64,000 nt of DNA from Chloroflexota bacterium (GCA_022821645.1 JAJEDE010000019.1:1-64000); one strand, 5' to 3'; positions 33,584-43,447 are shown, counted from the first letter of the stretch. A program made the numbers and translations. Notes: generated by a model from the sequence alone, not told the origin.

Positions 33584-34753
33584 CTACTCCTCGACCTCCC
33601 CACCCGCAAACGTATACGGCCGCCCCATCGACTGCTCCCGCCAGCGTTCCGGTTCCACCGGTCGCGGCGGATGCGCCGCAATGAAGTCCTCGTCCGGCTC
33701 CACGCCCAGCCCGGGACCCGTCGGCAGGTCGTAATGCCCGTCCACGATCCGCACGGGCTCCTTGAGCAGGCCCTCGATTCCAAAGTTGCCGCTCTCCTGG
33801 ATCAGGAAGTTGGGAATCGACGCGTCCACCTGCGCCGAGGCCACGAAGTTCAGCGGACTGAACGGGTTATGCGGCGCCACGGCGATGCCGTAGGCCTCGG
33901 CCATGCTGGCAATCTTGCGCAGCTCCGAGATGCCGCCCGAGTGCCCGATGTCCGGCTGCGCGTAGGCCACGGCCTCGCGCTCGAATAGCTCGCGAAACCC
34001 CCAGCGCGTATACAGCCGCTCCCCCGTCGCCAGCGGCACCGTCGATTCCTGCGAGAGCTTCTCCATCGCCTTCGTGTACTCCGGCCCGCACGGCTCCTCA
34101 AGGAACATCGGCTTGAACTCGGCGATCCCCTCCGCGAGCTTGCGGATCATCGCCAGGTTCAGCCGGCCGTGGGTCTCGACCATGATGTCCACGTCCGGCC
34201 CCACCGCCGCCCGCACAGCCCCGACCTTGGCGATGGCCTCCTCGAACTGGCCCGGCGACAGGTAATACCCCGCCGTCGACAACGGGTCGAATTTCATCGC
34301 GGTCCACCCGTCGGCCACGGCGTCTTTGGCGCTCTGCACCAACTCGTCCGTGCTCGCCCCGCCAATCCCCCGGTAACATCGTAGCCGCGTCCGCATCGGC
34401 CCGCCCAGCATCTCGTAGATGGGGAGCCCGGCCGCCTGGGCCTTGATGTCCCACAGCGCGATGTCGATGCCGCTCATGGCCGACATGTAGACCACGCCGC
34501 CGCGTACGTTGTGCCACATGTAGTACATGCTCGACCAGATCTGCTCGACCCGGCGGGCGTCGCGACCCAGCAGGTAGTCGCCGATGGTCTCCACCGCGCC
34601 GACCACCGCCCCGGGCATCAGCGAGCACTCGCCGTACCCCACCAGCCCGTTGTCGGTCTCGATCCTGACGTAGCAGTAGTTGAAAGATCCCCGGCCGTAG
34701 TAGACCTCGGGGTTGAACGTGAGCGGGGTAACCGATTGGATCTTCACGGGCAC
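33584..34753 (-). CDS. mandelate racemase/muconate lactonizing family (acid-sugar dehydratase-like)
   Basis: A 389-residue enolase-superfamily enzyme from GTG 34753. The capping domain is N-terminal (VRIETDNGLVGYGEC). The (beta/alpha)7-beta barrel shows metal-ligand strands DIMVETHGRLN, PMFLEEPCGPEY and LATGERLYTRWGF, plus the acid/base pair AQPDIGHSGGISELRKIA and APHNPFSPLN. The His in VETHG and the ATGERLYTR pattern match the D-galactonate dehydratase-like branch, which removes water from sugar acids after dehydrogenation. The neighbouring Gfo/Idh would supply the oxidation step. The exact sugar acid cannot be read from sequence. Confidence 0.88.
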   Translation of the reverse strand: MPVKIQSVTPLTFNPEVYYGRGSFNYCYVRIETDNGLVGYGECSLMPGAVVGAVETIGDYLLGRDARRVEQIWSSMYYMWHNVRGGVVYMSAMSGIDIALWDIKAQAAGLPIYEMLGGPMRTRLRCYRGIGGASTDELVQSAKDAVADGWTAMKFDPLSTAGYYLSPGQFEEAIAKVGAVRAAVGPDVDIMVETHGRLNLAMIRKLAEGIAEFKPMFLEEPCGPEYTKAMEKLSQESTVPLATGERLYTRWGFRELFEREAVAYAQPDIGHSGGISELRKIASMAEAYGIAVAPHNPFSPLNFVASAQVDASIPNFLIQESGNFGIEGLLKEPVRIVDGHYDLPTGPGLGVEPDEDFIAAHPPRPVEPERWREQSMGRPYTFAGGEVEE

Positions 34754-34866
34754 GCTCGATTCATCAGCGGCCCACCGGCTGCAGACCCGAGGGCCGCATA
34801 GGCCGCGGGTATTTGCCCAGCCTATATCGCCTATCCAACATGGTCAGCCAGCGCGGAGATTCGGCG

Positions 34867-35430
34867 CTACGGCGTGACCCGACGCTGGAACTCCTCCAGC
34901 CACGCGTCGACCGCGCGTTGGCTGCCCAACCGCACGACCTCGGTCCCGCGCGCTCCGGCCTCCTCCACGAGCCCGCTGTACGTCCGGTGCCGCCGCCGAT
35001 ACACCCGCAGGTTCCAGAGCACCAGGCCGTCCCAGGTCAGCAACGCGTTTCGCACGGTCTCCCGCTGTACGCCCCATAGCAACTGGTCGTTGCTCCGGAT
35101 CCGTCGCAGCGTCCGCAGAAAAACCCGCCAGCAGGCTGTCCGCAACGGCAGATCCAGCCAGACCATCAGCTCCACCCGCGGCCAGAAGATGTCCCGCGAC
35201 CGCGTGTAGTTGCCTTCCACCACCCAGGCGTCGCCGGCCGTGGCTTGCCGAACGTCGGGCAGGAACTCCTCGTCCGAGGGCATGCCCCAATCGGGATGGT
35301 GGCGCCAGTGCAGCGCGTCGAGCTCCACATGCGACACGTCCAGGACTGTCGCCAGGCGGCGCGCGACGGTCGTCTTGCCGGAGCCCGACAGCCCGCAGAC
35401 CCACACACGCTTGGGCAGCCCGTCAGTCAT
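34867..35430 (-). CDS. P-loop kinase, adenylate kinase/FlaR topology-modulation-like
   Basis: A 187-residue P-loop protein. Walker A is VWVCGLSGSGKTTVARRLA at residues 8-26. DALHWRHHPDWG and VVEGNYTRSRDIFWPR are typical of the FlaR-like group ('DNA topology modulation protein'), as are the LVWLDLPLRT strand and LRTLRRIRSNDQL helix. Its actual substrate is unknown; small-molecule kinase activity is likely. It stands on the minus strand between the dehydratase and chelatase-like genes, 44 bases after the latter's stop in transcription order. Confidence 0.8.
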   Translation of the reverse strand: MTDGLPKRVWVCGLSGSGKTTVARRLATVLDVSHVELDALHWRHHPDWGMPSDEEFLPDVRQATAGDAWVVEGNYTRSRDIFWPRVELMVWLDLPLRTACWRVFLRTLRRIRSNDQLLWGVQRETVRNALLTWDGLVLWNLRVYRRRHRTYSGLVEEAGARGTEVVRLGSQRAVDAWLEEFQRRVTP

Positions 35431-35474
35431 CGTCGGCGTGGCGGAGCGCTATCCGCCGGTCCAGTCCGGTCGAC

Positions 35475-37466
35475 TCAGGCGGTAGCCAGCCGGATCAGGC
35501 TGGTCAGTTCGCCCGACGCCAGCGCGTCCAGTCGCACGTGCGCCGCCATCATTGACTTCGCCAGGTCCGGCAGCGGGCTCAGTCGCGCCCGGCGCCGGTC
35601 GGCGTCGATCACCAGTGCCGGAATCCGGTCCAGCGCCAGGCGGCGCGCCGCTCGCATTGCATCGTCGATCGGGTCCGAGCCGGGCTCTAGCCCAACGTTG
35701 GCCACGCCGTCCGTCAGCAGGATCACGATCGGTTTCGTCTCGGCATCCCGCGCCCGTTCGCGCAGGATCACCCGTCGCGCCAGGTCCAGCCCCTGCGCCA
35801 GCGGCGTGCGTCCGCCCGTGGGCAGTTCCCGCATCCGCGCGTGCGCCAGGTCCAGGCTGTTCGTCGGAGGCACGGTCTCGTGCGCGTCGGTCTTTCTGAA
35901 CGTGACCAGTCCTACCCGGTCACGTCGCTGATAGGCGTCCGCCAGCAGCGACAGCACCGCCGACTTGGTCAGCTGCATTCGACGCTGCGCCGCCATGCTG
36001 CCCGAGCCGTCCACCACGAACAGCATCAGGTTCCCGACCTTGCGCATGCGCCGCCGGATCCGGATGTCGTCCTGCGTGATGTTGGGCGTTCCGTCGCCGA
36101 TCCCGCGCAGCGCGGCGGCTCGAATCGTGTCCAGCAGCGCCACGTCCGGCGGGTCGTTCGGCTTCATGTGACGGCTGCGCACCGAGCGCCCGCGCCGTCC
36201 CTGCACCTCATGCTGCGTGCGACGCCCCGAACGCGGCCGTGTCATCGGCAGTCGCTCATGCGCCGCCACCGTCGGCGAATCCGGAATCGAGTCTGGATCG
36301 ATCTGCCGCTCGGCGCCCGCCTGGGTCGGCGCTCCTGCGTTCTGGTCCGACGCCGCCACGGTCTCCTCGCCGGTCGCGGACATCTGCCGCTTCTCCATCC
36401 CGGCCTCGGCGGCGTCACTGCCGCTGGCCTGGCGCGAGGCGTCGAACGACTGGATCGCCTGATCCAATTCGTCCGGATCCAGGTGCGGCGGCGTGAACGG
36501 ATCGCGTCGCCGCCGGTGCGGTAGGGCCAGTTCGGCCGCGCGCCGGATGTCGTCCCGTGTGACCTCCGTACGACCTTCCCAGGCCGCGATCGTCGAGGCC
36601 GTCTTGTGCATCACGATGTCCGCCCGGTGGCCGTCCACCCCCATTGCAATCGCGATGTGGATGATCAACGACAACATCTCGGGGCTGACATCAACTGACG
36701 GCAGCAACTCGCGCGCCCGCACAATCTGCTTCTGCAAATCCGCGCTCGCCCCGGTCCACTCGGCCAGGAAAGCCGCCGGATCCGCGTCATACGAAATCCG
36801 CCGTCGCACGATCTCAGCCCGAATGGCCGGCTGCGTGTCCCCCCGAATCTCCGCCGCCAGCCCAAACCGGTCCAGCAACTGCGGCCGCAGGTCGCCTTCC
36901 TCGGGATTCATCGTCCCGACCAAGATGTATTCGGACGGATGCCGGAATTGCACGCCCTCGCGCTCGATCAGGTTCGTGCCCGAGGCTGCGCTGTCCAGCA
37001 GCGTGTCCACCAGGTGGTCGTCCAGCAGGTTGACTTCGTCTACGTAAAGCAGTCCGCGGTGCGCCGCTGCCAGCAGCCCGGGTTCGAACTTCCGCTCGCC
37101 GCGCGACAGCGCCGCTTCCAGGTCCAGCGTCCCGATCACCCGGTCCTCGGTGGCCGACACCGGCAAATCCACAACGCGCACCTGCCGGGTCGTGTACTCG
37201 ATGGTGCCGTTCTGCCGCCGCTCCCGGCACTCCTCGCAGACGTTCAACGAGCCGGGCGCGCACCCGTATGTACAAGTGGCCACCTTGATCTCCGGCAATA
37301 CCGCCGCCAGCCCACGCACCGCCGTGGACTTCGCCGTCCCGCGCTCCCCGCGAATCAACACCCCGCCAATGCTCGGGTTGATCGCATTGAGCGCCAGCGA
37401 CAGGCGCATCAGGTCCTGGCCGACAATCGCCGCAAACGGAAACGTCGCGCCGTTCGAGTGAATCAT
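35475..37466 (-). CDS. fused magnesium-chelatase-like AAA ATPase plus VWA domain (BchI-BchD type)
   Basis: A 663-residue fusion. Residues 1-330 are a BchI-like AAA ATPase: IVGQDLMRLSLALNAINP, Walker A IRGERGTAKSTAVRGL, a zinc-finger-like CTYGCAPGSLNVCEEC insert, LYVDEVNLLDDHLVDTLLD and GTMNPEEGDLRPQLLDRFGL. A Gln/Ala/acidic linker (about 350-440) joins to a VWA domain with MIDAS motif FVVDGSGSMAAQRRM and later TDGVANVGLEPGSDP. Such proteins are labelled Mg- or cobalto-chelatase subunits, but no large BchH/CobN subunit or tetrapyrrole gene is visible here, so a MoxR-like chaperone role is also possible. ATG 37466 gives the normal N-terminus. Confidence 0.88.
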   Translation of the reverse strand: MIHSNGATFPFAAIVGQDLMRLSLALNAINPSIGGVLIRGERGTAKSTAVRGLAAVLPEIKVATCTYGCAPGSLNVCEECRERRQNGTIEYTTRQVRVVDLPVSATEDRVIGTLDLEAALSRGERKFEPGLLAAAHRGLLYVDEVNLLDDHLVDTLLDSAASGTNLIEREGVQFRHPSEYILVGTMNPEEGDLRPQLLDRFGLAAEIRGDTQPAIRAEIVRRRISYDADPAAFLAEWTGASADLQKQIVRARELLPSVDVSPEMLSLIIHIAIAMGVDGHRADIVMHKTASTIAAWEGRTEVTRDDIRRAAELALPHRRRRDPFTPPHLDPDELDQAIQSFDASRQASGSDAAEAGMEKRQMSATGEETVAASDQNAGAPTQAGAERQIDPDSIPDSPTVAAHERLPMTRPRSGRRTQHEVQGRRGRSVRSRHMKPNDPPDVALLDTIRAAALRGIGDGTPNITQDDIRIRRRMRKVGNLMLFVVDGSGSMAAQRRMQLTKSAVLSLLADAYQRRDRVGLVTFRKTDAHETVPPTNSLDLAHARMRELPTGGRTPLAQGLDLARRVILRERARDAETKPIVILLTDGVANVGLEPGSDPIDDAMRAARRLALDRIPALVIDADRRRARLSPLPDLAKSMMAAHVRLDALASGELTSLIRLATA

Positions 37467-37631
37467 CGCGCCATCGTCGCATACTCAGGCGGCGGCCGGT
37501 TGAGGGAATCGACCGTCATGCCATGCGGGACTGCGAGAGATAACGAACGGCGGCAGCCCTGGGATGGCTGCAACTCAACGCACCGGCGATCCGCACGCTT
37601 CGTATGCGGAGCCGCCACGATGAGGTTCGGC

Positions 37632-39947
37632 TCATGTACGGCCGGGAGCGGCTGGCACGATCGTCTCCGAGGGAATGATCGTAACCGGCGGCACGTGCCC
37701 CGATTCAGACTCGACCAGGCGCAGTATTGGGCCGTTGACCAGCGGCACGTAGATTTCGCCGTCCGTGTCGGTCCCAAAGGAGCTAAAGCTATTGGGAAGA
37801 TCGGCAATCTGAATCATCTGCCAACCTGAATTCGCGTCACCGCCGAGCGCCCACACATGTCCGCTGCAGTAGTCGCCGAATAGGTATGTACCCCTTAGCC
37901 AGGGTATTGCGGTTCCCCGGTACACCATTCCACCTACAACTGCACACTTGTTGTTGTGGTGCCTGTAAGTTGCAACAGGTGCAACCGTGTCAGTCATTTC
38001 ACTGCACCGATATGAACTTAAGATTTCTTTCTCATGATCGCTGAAACCGCGAAGAATCGTGAGGCAGTTTGCGCCTTCGAATGCAGGCCAACCCAAGTTT
38101 GCTCCTGCTGTAGCGATACTCACTTCCTCTTCGGCTTGGTGGCCAACGTCTCCAACCCACAGCAGGCCGTCGTGCATGTCGAAAGCCATGCGCCATGGAT
38201 TCCGCAATCCGTAAGCCCAGATTTCGGGCCGCGCGTCCGGCACGGTGACGAATGGATTGTCGTCGGGTACGCGGTATGGACTTTGAATTGATGCGCCACG
38301 AACATCAATCCGAATGATCTTGCCATGCAGCTCGTTCAGACTCTGTGGGCATTCGATACAAGCGCTGTCGCCAAGTCCTAAGTACAGCATGCCGTCCAGA
38401 CCAAAGCGAATTGCTCCACCGTAGTGCAGAGTTTTCTCCTTTTGTCTTGGGATTTCAAGAATGACCAACTCAAGATCTCTATCGATCTGGCCATTCGAAA
38501 CTGGAAATCGCGAAAGTCGAACTATAGCTTGATCGCTATCGCCACCTTCGCCGAATCGCAGCGAATAGTAGACATAGATAAATGGATATTTCCCAAACTC
38601 TGGATCCGTAGCTACACTTAGCATGCCACTCTCCAGGCTGTCAGAGTATGTTGATTCACGCAGATCAAGAAGAGTCTTCGGTTCTGATTTGCCGTCATAC
38701 AGGGTAATGAGGCCATCTTTGTTCGCCACTGCGAACCCGCCGGTCGGCCAAGCCAAGGCTTCAGTAGGGGAGTCAAGAATGTAGCCAACGGTGACGTTCT
38801 GGAAGTTGAGTCGGTCGAACGGAGAGAGTGGACGAAAACTGTAGCTGTAATCCCAGCATTGCGAGTATCCGTCGGCAGAAACAGCACATGTACGCGTCCA
38901 GCCGGCGTCTATAGCAGCGAAAGACCCGGGAGGCGCAGCGAGGTGGACATTGGCAGCGCGTTCTTGCGCATGGGCTCCCCAGCATTCGATGCTGTGGTTC
39001 GCAAGAAGGCCGCAGGTATGGTCTGCCCCAGCGCTGATTGCAGTAAAGGCAGTACTTGGAGGATCAGATTGGCCAGCTTGATCTGAGCCTTGACAGAAAG
39101 CCGTGCCGTCGTCGCGTAATACGCAGGTATGTGTAAGGCCAACTGCTAATGCTCTGAATGGACCGTCCTGCGAGTCGCCCCTAGCATTGTCGTTCTTGCC
39201 CCAACACACGAGGTCGCGACCGATAGTTAGTCCGCAGCTATGTTCCGCACCAGCTGCAACGGTGCTGAAGAGTGCACCTTCTGGTGGAGTCGCGCGTCCG
39301 TTGGCGTTCCATCCCCAGCAGATTGCACTGTTGTGCTGCAGCGCGCATGCGTGATCCCAGCCGGCGTCCAACAGCGTGAACTGGCCGTCGGGCGCATTTA
39401 GCTGCTGATGATCGTTTTCTCCCCAGCAACTGATGCCACCGTCAAGTCTGATGCCGCAGGTGAACTTGGCACCGGCCGCGATCTGACGGAATCTCAGACC
39501 GTCCGGGACCTTTAGCTGACGCTCATTAGCCTTGCCCCAGCACACAGCTCGTCCGTCCTCTTGGAGGGCACACGAATGGTCTTCGCCGACAGTCACCTGC
39601 ACAAAAGCGGGTGAAGCCGCAGTCACCGCTGTTGACCGCGTCGAGGGTTGGATTGACGCGGCTGAATCCGAGGTGGCTGGCGGCGTCGGTGGTTGTGTGA
39701 TGGCTAATGGCGCCGGCAGAATCGTTGCCGGTGAGGTTGCCTCTGTCTGGGTGAGGGACGGCGCTAGAGCTTCAGTCCGAGGTCGGAGCGCAATTGGTGG
39801 GGCGGGCGTAGCCTGGCGCGGCGGTGGTTCGATCGTGGTCTGACTGTCGCAGGCAACCAGTAGCGCGGTCGCGAGAACGGCCATCAGAAAGATGGCTAAG
39901 TAGCCCCCGCGCCGGCGCCGACGCGTGGCACTGTCGGTCACGGGCAT
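37632..39947 (-). CDS. secreted lipoprotein: RCC1-like repeats plus PQQ-type sugar dehydrogenase domain (copy 1)
   Basis: A 771-residue protein. ATG 39947 has AAAGGAG with ideal spacing. A membrane-proximal signal (YLAIFLMAVLATALLVAC) ends in a lipobox. After a Pro/Thr linker come about seven RCC1-like blades, each with a Cys pair (HSCALQEDGRAVCWG, FTCGIRLDGGISCWG, HACALQHNSAICWGWNAN). A glucose/sorbosone dehydrogenase-like propeller follows (about 420-750): GMLSVATDPEFGKYPFIYVYY, GKIIRIDVRGA, YRVPDDNPFV, EIWAYGLRNPWRMAFD. The stretch where homologues bind Ca/PQQ carries a GDSACIECPQSL insert with CxxC. Base composition is lower in GC than in the paralogue next door. PQQ use is inference. Confidence 0.85.
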   Translation of the reverse strand: MPVTDSATRRRRRGGYLAIFLMAVLATALLVACDSQTTIEPPPRQATPAPPIALRPRTEALAPSLTQTEATSPATILPAPLAITQPPTPPATSDSAASIQPSTRSTAVTAASPAFVQVTVGEDHSCALQEDGRAVCWGKANERQLKVPDGLRFRQIAAGAKFTCGIRLDGGISCWGENDHQQLNAPDGQFTLLDAGWDHACALQHNSAICWGWNANGRATPPEGALFSTVAAGAEHSCGLTIGRDLVCWGKNDNARGDSQDGPFRALAVGLTHTCVLRDDGTAFCQGSDQAGQSDPPSTAFTAISAGADHTCGLLANHSIECWGAHAQERAANVHLAAPPGSFAAIDAGWTRTCAVSADGYSQCWDYSYSFRPLSPFDRLNFQNVTVGYILDSPTEALAWPTGGFAVANKDGLITLYDGKSEPKTLLDLRESTYSDSLESGMLSVATDPEFGKYPFIYVYYSLRFGEGGDSDQAIVRLSRFPVSNGQIDRDLELVILEIPRQKEKTLHYGGAIRFGLDGMLYLGLGDSACIECPQSLNELHGKIIRIDVRGASIQSPYRVPDDNPFVTVPDARPEIWAYGLRNPWRMAFDMHDGLLWVGDVGHQAEEEVSIATAGANLGWPAFEGANCLTILRGFSDHEKEILSSYRCSEMTDTVAPVATYRHHNNKCAVVGGMVYRGTAIPWLRGTYLFGDYCSGHVWALGGDANSGWQMIQIADLPNSFSSFGTDTDGEIYVPLVNGPILRLVESESGHVPPVTIIPSETIVPAAPGRT

Positions 39948-40142
39948 CACGACTCCTTTCCGGTGTTCCGTGTCGTGGAAGCTGGCGTCTGCCGTCTGTG
40001 ACAAGGCTATTGTGCCCTCAGCCCGCTCATCGCATACGCGAACCGGACTGGTCGGGCTCGGGAGAGCGGTCACGGCCGCGTACGAGTGTGGCCGCAATCC
40101 GAGAATCGACTGGAGCCTCAAGGCTGCCCTCCGCTTGCAACC

Positions 40143-42611
40143 CTAGGAATCCTGCACGGGCGGCGTCGTCACCCTGGGTGTGATTGTCTCCGGCCCCGAA
40201 TACCCTTCCGCGGCTTCAACGAGTCGCAGCACGTGCCCCCCAAACCCCAGCGCCAGCACTTCGCCATCCGCGTCGATGCCGAACGACACCACCAACGCAT
40301 CCAGATTTGCAATCTCCAGAACTGCCTGGTCACCCGACCCTTTGCTCACAAGGGCCCAAATGCGCCCGCTGCACAGATCGCCAAACAGGTAGGCCCCATC
40401 CAGGTAGGGAATCGCAGATCCGCGGTAGACGACCCCGCCTATGACGGCGCAGCCGTGGGAGTGGTTGTACGCCGCGATCGGCAGCGTCGTTTCCGCGACC
40501 GCGTCACAGTTTTCGGCGGGGCCCCGTCGGCACAGAAAACCCTCGTAGAGCGGCCAACCCATGTGGGCGCCCCTGGTGATGATCGACACTTCTTCTTCGT
40601 ACCCCGCCCCGACGTCGGCCACCCACAGCTCGTCCGTCTGCGAGTCGAACGCCATTCGCCACGGATTGCGTAACCCCAGGGCCCAGATCTCGTGCCTGCT
40701 ATCCGGATCCTCGACCATGGGGTTGTCGTCCGGGATGCGATACGGCTGCTCAACGGTCGCCCCGCGCACATCAATGCGGATGATCTTGCCGAGCAAGGTG
40801 TCCGTGAACCGGGCGCATTCGCTGCAATCGAAGCCGTCGCCGATGCCCAGGTAGAGCATCCCGTCCGGACCGAACCGCAGACTGCCGCCCTGATGCAGGT
40901 TGTACAGCCCCGGATGTTCCAGCATCACGAGTTCGTCTTCACGCGTCGCCTGTCCATCGGCGACGGGGAAGCGCGAGAGCCTGGCGCCCGGCTCTATTCC
41001 CTCTTTGTCGCTGCGGGCCGTGTAGTACACGTACAGATACGGATGTGACTCGAACTCAGGGTCCAGGGCCACCCCCAGCAGGCCTTTCTCACCGGCTCGT
41101 GTCGATATCTTGTCGGTGATATCGAGAATCTGCCGAGGCTCCGAACCGCCTTCGTACACGGCGATCTGCCCGACGAGGTCCGCAATCAACAGCCCTCCGC
41201 CGGGCCACGGAAAGGCTTCCACGGGCTGTTGCTGCTCGTAGTCCGGTACGGCGTCCTCAAAGTTCAGGTTGTCGTACGGCGGCGTTGGAACTGTCACGAA
41301 TGGGTGGTTCCAACACGCGGCCTGGCCCTCGCTGTTCAGGGCGCATGTCTGTCGATATCCGGCGCTCACGGACGCGAAGATCCCGTCTGGAGCGGTCAGC
41401 CGAACATTGCTGATCTGACTTTCCGCGCCCCAGCACTCCAACGTGCCGTCAGGACGCGTTCCGCACGTGTGGTCGTCGCCGGCGGTGATTGCACTGAATG
41501 ACGTGGTCGGATAGTCCGACTGGCCCTGGGCATTCTCGCCCTGACAAAACGCTGTGCCATCGCCCCGGAGAACGCACGTGTGCGCGGTACCCACCGCCAA
41601 GTCTCGAAACGGCCCTGGGTGGTTATCCGCCCGTCCGTTGTCGTTCTTTCCCCAACATTGCAGCGTGCCGGCGATCGTGAGCCCGCAGCTGTGCTCGGCG
41701 CCGGCTCCGATCGCGATCAACGGGGCGTCGATCGGTGGAGTTGCTCGATCGTTGGCGTTCCATCCCCAGCACACCGGCCCGTTTGCTCCAAGCGCGCAGG
41801 CGTGATCCCACCCCGCGTCCAGTGCCGTGAACCTCCCCTCCGGGGCTTCAAGTTTCTTGTGGTTGTTGTTACCCCAGCAGGTGATGCCGCCGTCCATGCG
41901 AATTCCGCACGTAAAGCGATTCCCGGCCGAAATCTGACTAAACCTGACATCGGCGGGTACGTCCAGATGTCCGTCGTCATTGTTCGGACCCCAGCAATGA
42001 ACTTCACCCCCGGACACGAGTGCGCACGTGTGGTCCCTGCCCGGCGACACGCTCGTGAAGACTGCCGGCGGCGGCGTTGCTATCGGAGTAGCGGCCTCCG
42101 TTTCGACCGCTGACGGCGTCGGCTGCGACCCCGTGGCCGGCGTTGGCGTGGGTGCTGTCTCCGACCTCTCGGGCGCCACCGGCGCTGGACTGGATGCTGC
42201 AGTTGCACGAGGCCCGGCGCCCGGAGACGTTGGCACGGATCGAGGCTCGGAGCGGCCGACGGTCGCGAGCGTCGGCAACGCGATAGCTGTCGGCGATGGC
42301 TGCCCGCTTGTTGTCTGCGATGCGGGCGCCGCTGACTCAACGGCTGGTGCCTCTCCCGCCACAGCTGTTGGATGCACCATTCGCGGCCGAAGCCCGGGCT
42401 GCGGTGCCGTGACCTCATTGCGTGGCTCAGGTGCTGGCCGCGGTCTCTCGCCGCAACCGCCAAGAAGCAGCACTGCCAGGACGAGTCCTGCGACCGCCCC
42501 AACTCGCCAGCAACTGGCCCGCAGGCCAACGCCAGCGAGCGCCGGCGTTACGTTCAGGCGCAACGGGCGCCCCCGTCTGCTATGTACGAGCCAGCCAGCG
42601 AACCCGCGCAC
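40143..42611 (-). CDS. secreted lipoprotein: RCC1-like repeats plus PQQ-type sugar dehydrogenase domain (copy 2)
   Basis: An 822-residue tandem paralogue of the preceding gene. Its start (ATG 42611) overlaps the lgt 3' end by 32 bases; an internal TTG after 16 codons is an alternative. VAGLVLAVLLLGGC is the lipobox. A long Ala/Thr/Pro linker leads to seven RCC1-like blades (CALVSGGEVHCWGPNN, CGIRMDGGITCWGNNN, CWGWNANDRATPP) and a dehydrogenase propeller (GLLGVALDPEFESHPYLYVYY, GGSLRFGPDGMLYLGIGDG, CSECARF, GKIIRIDVRGA, LGLRNPWRMAFD). The CxxC insert is shared with copy 1. Likely exported, lipid-anchored and acting on a sugar or alcohol; overlap with lgt suggests co-transcription. Confidence 0.85.
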   Translation of the reverse strand: MRGFAGWLVHSRRGRPLRLNVTPALAGVGLRASCWRVGAVAGLVLAVLLLGGCGERPRPAPEPRNEVTAPQPGLRPRMVHPTAVAGEAPAVESAAPASQTTSGQPSPTAIALPTLATVGRSEPRSVPTSPGAGPRATAASSPAPVAPERSETAPTPTPATGSQPTPSAVETEAATPIATPPPAVFTSVSPGRDHTCALVSGGEVHCWGPNNDDGHLDVPADVRFSQISAGNRFTCGIRMDGGITCWGNNNHKKLEAPEGRFTALDAGWDHACALGANGPVCWGWNANDRATPPIDAPLIAIGAGAEHSCGLTIAGTLQCWGKNDNGRADNHPGPFRDLAVGTAHTCVLRGDGTAFCQGENAQGQSDYPTTSFSAITAGDDHTCGTRPDGTLECWGAESQISNVRLTAPDGIFASVSAGYRQTCALNSEGQAACWNHPFVTVPTPPYDNLNFEDAVPDYEQQQPVEAFPWPGGGLLIADLVGQIAVYEGGSEPRQILDITDKISTRAGEKGLLGVALDPEFESHPYLYVYYTARSDKEGIEPGARLSRFPVADGQATREDELVMLEHPGLYNLHQGGSLRFGPDGMLYLGIGDGFDCSECARFTDTLLGKIIRIDVRGATVEQPYRIPDDNPMVEDPDSRHEIWALGLRNPWRMAFDSQTDELWVADVGAGYEEEVSIITRGAHMGWPLYEGFLCRRGPAENCDAVAETTLPIAAYNHSHGCAVIGGVVYRGSAIPYLDGAYLFGDLCSGRIWALVSKGSGDQAVLEIANLDALVVSFGIDADGEVLALGFGGHVLRLVEAAEGYSGPETITPRVTTPPVQDS

Positions 42612-43365
42612 GGTTCACAACCCATGCCGCGAACGCCAACATCGCTAGAACCCCGATGATCTGCGACTGTTGCAGTCCCCACAATTGCTCCGCCTGATCG
42701 ATGCGCAGGAACTGAAGTCCGAATCGCATGCCGCCGTAGCCCGCCAGCACCGTCCAGAACATGTACAGCCGCCCGATATGCCGACTCGCCAGCCACATGG
42801 CGATGCCGAAGATCGCAAAGTCGCCCAGCATTTCGTACGTCGTGGCCGGGTGCACGGGCGTGGTTTGGCCGATGGCGTTGGGGTGCGTGTAATACACCGC
42901 CCACGGCAGGTCGGTGGCCAGGGCGTGATGCTCGCCGTTGATCAGGTCGCCGATGCGGCCGATCCCCATGCCCAGGATCAGCCCCGGCGCGCCGATGTCC
43001 AACCCGCTGCGCACGTCCAGTTTCATCCACCAGGCGGCCAGCGACAGCGCCAGCGCGCCTCCCAGCGGCGCGCCCCAGACGGTGATTCCCCCGTCATTCA
43101 GCGCAAAGATACGTCCCCAGTCGCTTGAGAACAGGTCCAGGTTGTCGATCACGAACAGGAAACGGGCCGCCACGATGCCGCCGCCCACCGCCCACAGCGC
43201 CAGCGTGGTGACCTGATCGCTGGAGATCGTCGTCCGACGCCCCAGGCGCTGCGCCACCCAGATACCCGCCAGGATGCCCAAGACCGAAAAGAGCGAGTGC
43301 CACGTAAACCGAAACGCACCAATCTCAAAAAGGTCCGGATCCCACGGTATGGCGACGGCTGGCAT
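42580..43365 (-). CDS. lgt: prolipoprotein diacylglyceryl transferase
   Basis: A 261-residue polytopic membrane enzyme that transfers diacylglycerol from phosphatidylglycerol to the lipobox cysteine. It has the DPDLFEIGAFRFTWHSLFSVLG start and GILAGIWVAQRLGRR helix. The signature region is ILGMGIGRIGDLINGEHHA (Asn of the family motif GRxGNFxN becomes Asp-Leu-Ile-Asn here), with HPNAIGQTTPVHPATTYEML carrying the conserved His/Tyr. Helices are evenly spaced and the length is normal. It serves the many lipoproteins in this window. The downstream RCC1-dehydrogenase gene overlaps its stop. Confidence 0.93.
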   Translation of the reverse strand: MPAVAIPWDPDLFEIGAFRFTWHSLFSVLGILAGIWVAQRLGRRTTISSDQVTTLALWAVGGGIVAARFLFVIDNLDLFSSDWGRIFALNDGGITVWGAPLGGALALSLAAWWMKLDVRSGLDIGAPGLILGMGIGRIGDLINGEHHALATDLPWAVYYTHPNAIGQTTPVHPATTYEMLGDFAIFGIAMWLASRHIGRLYMFWTVLAGYGGMRFGLQFLRIDQAEQLWGLQQSQIIGVLAMLAFAAWVVNRARVRWLART

Positions 43366-43447
43366 GAACTGGGCTCGTCAGATGGAAGCGGTGTAATGGT
43401 ACTGGCCGGCCCAAACCGTTGCCGGTCAGATTCCGGGCTATCCGCCC

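Noticed and set aside
35475..37466. Naming the fused AAA/VWA gene bchI/bchD for chlorophyll synthesis
   Set aside because: No chelatase large subunit or tetrapyrrole genes are nearby; such fusions are common in non-phototrophs.
37570..37625. GAGCCGCC...CGGCTCATGTACGG, reminiscent of a group II intron domain V or maturase tail
   Set aside because: No reverse transcriptase or other intron domains are nearby, and the stem-loop does not fit the domain V consensus length or catalytic triad.
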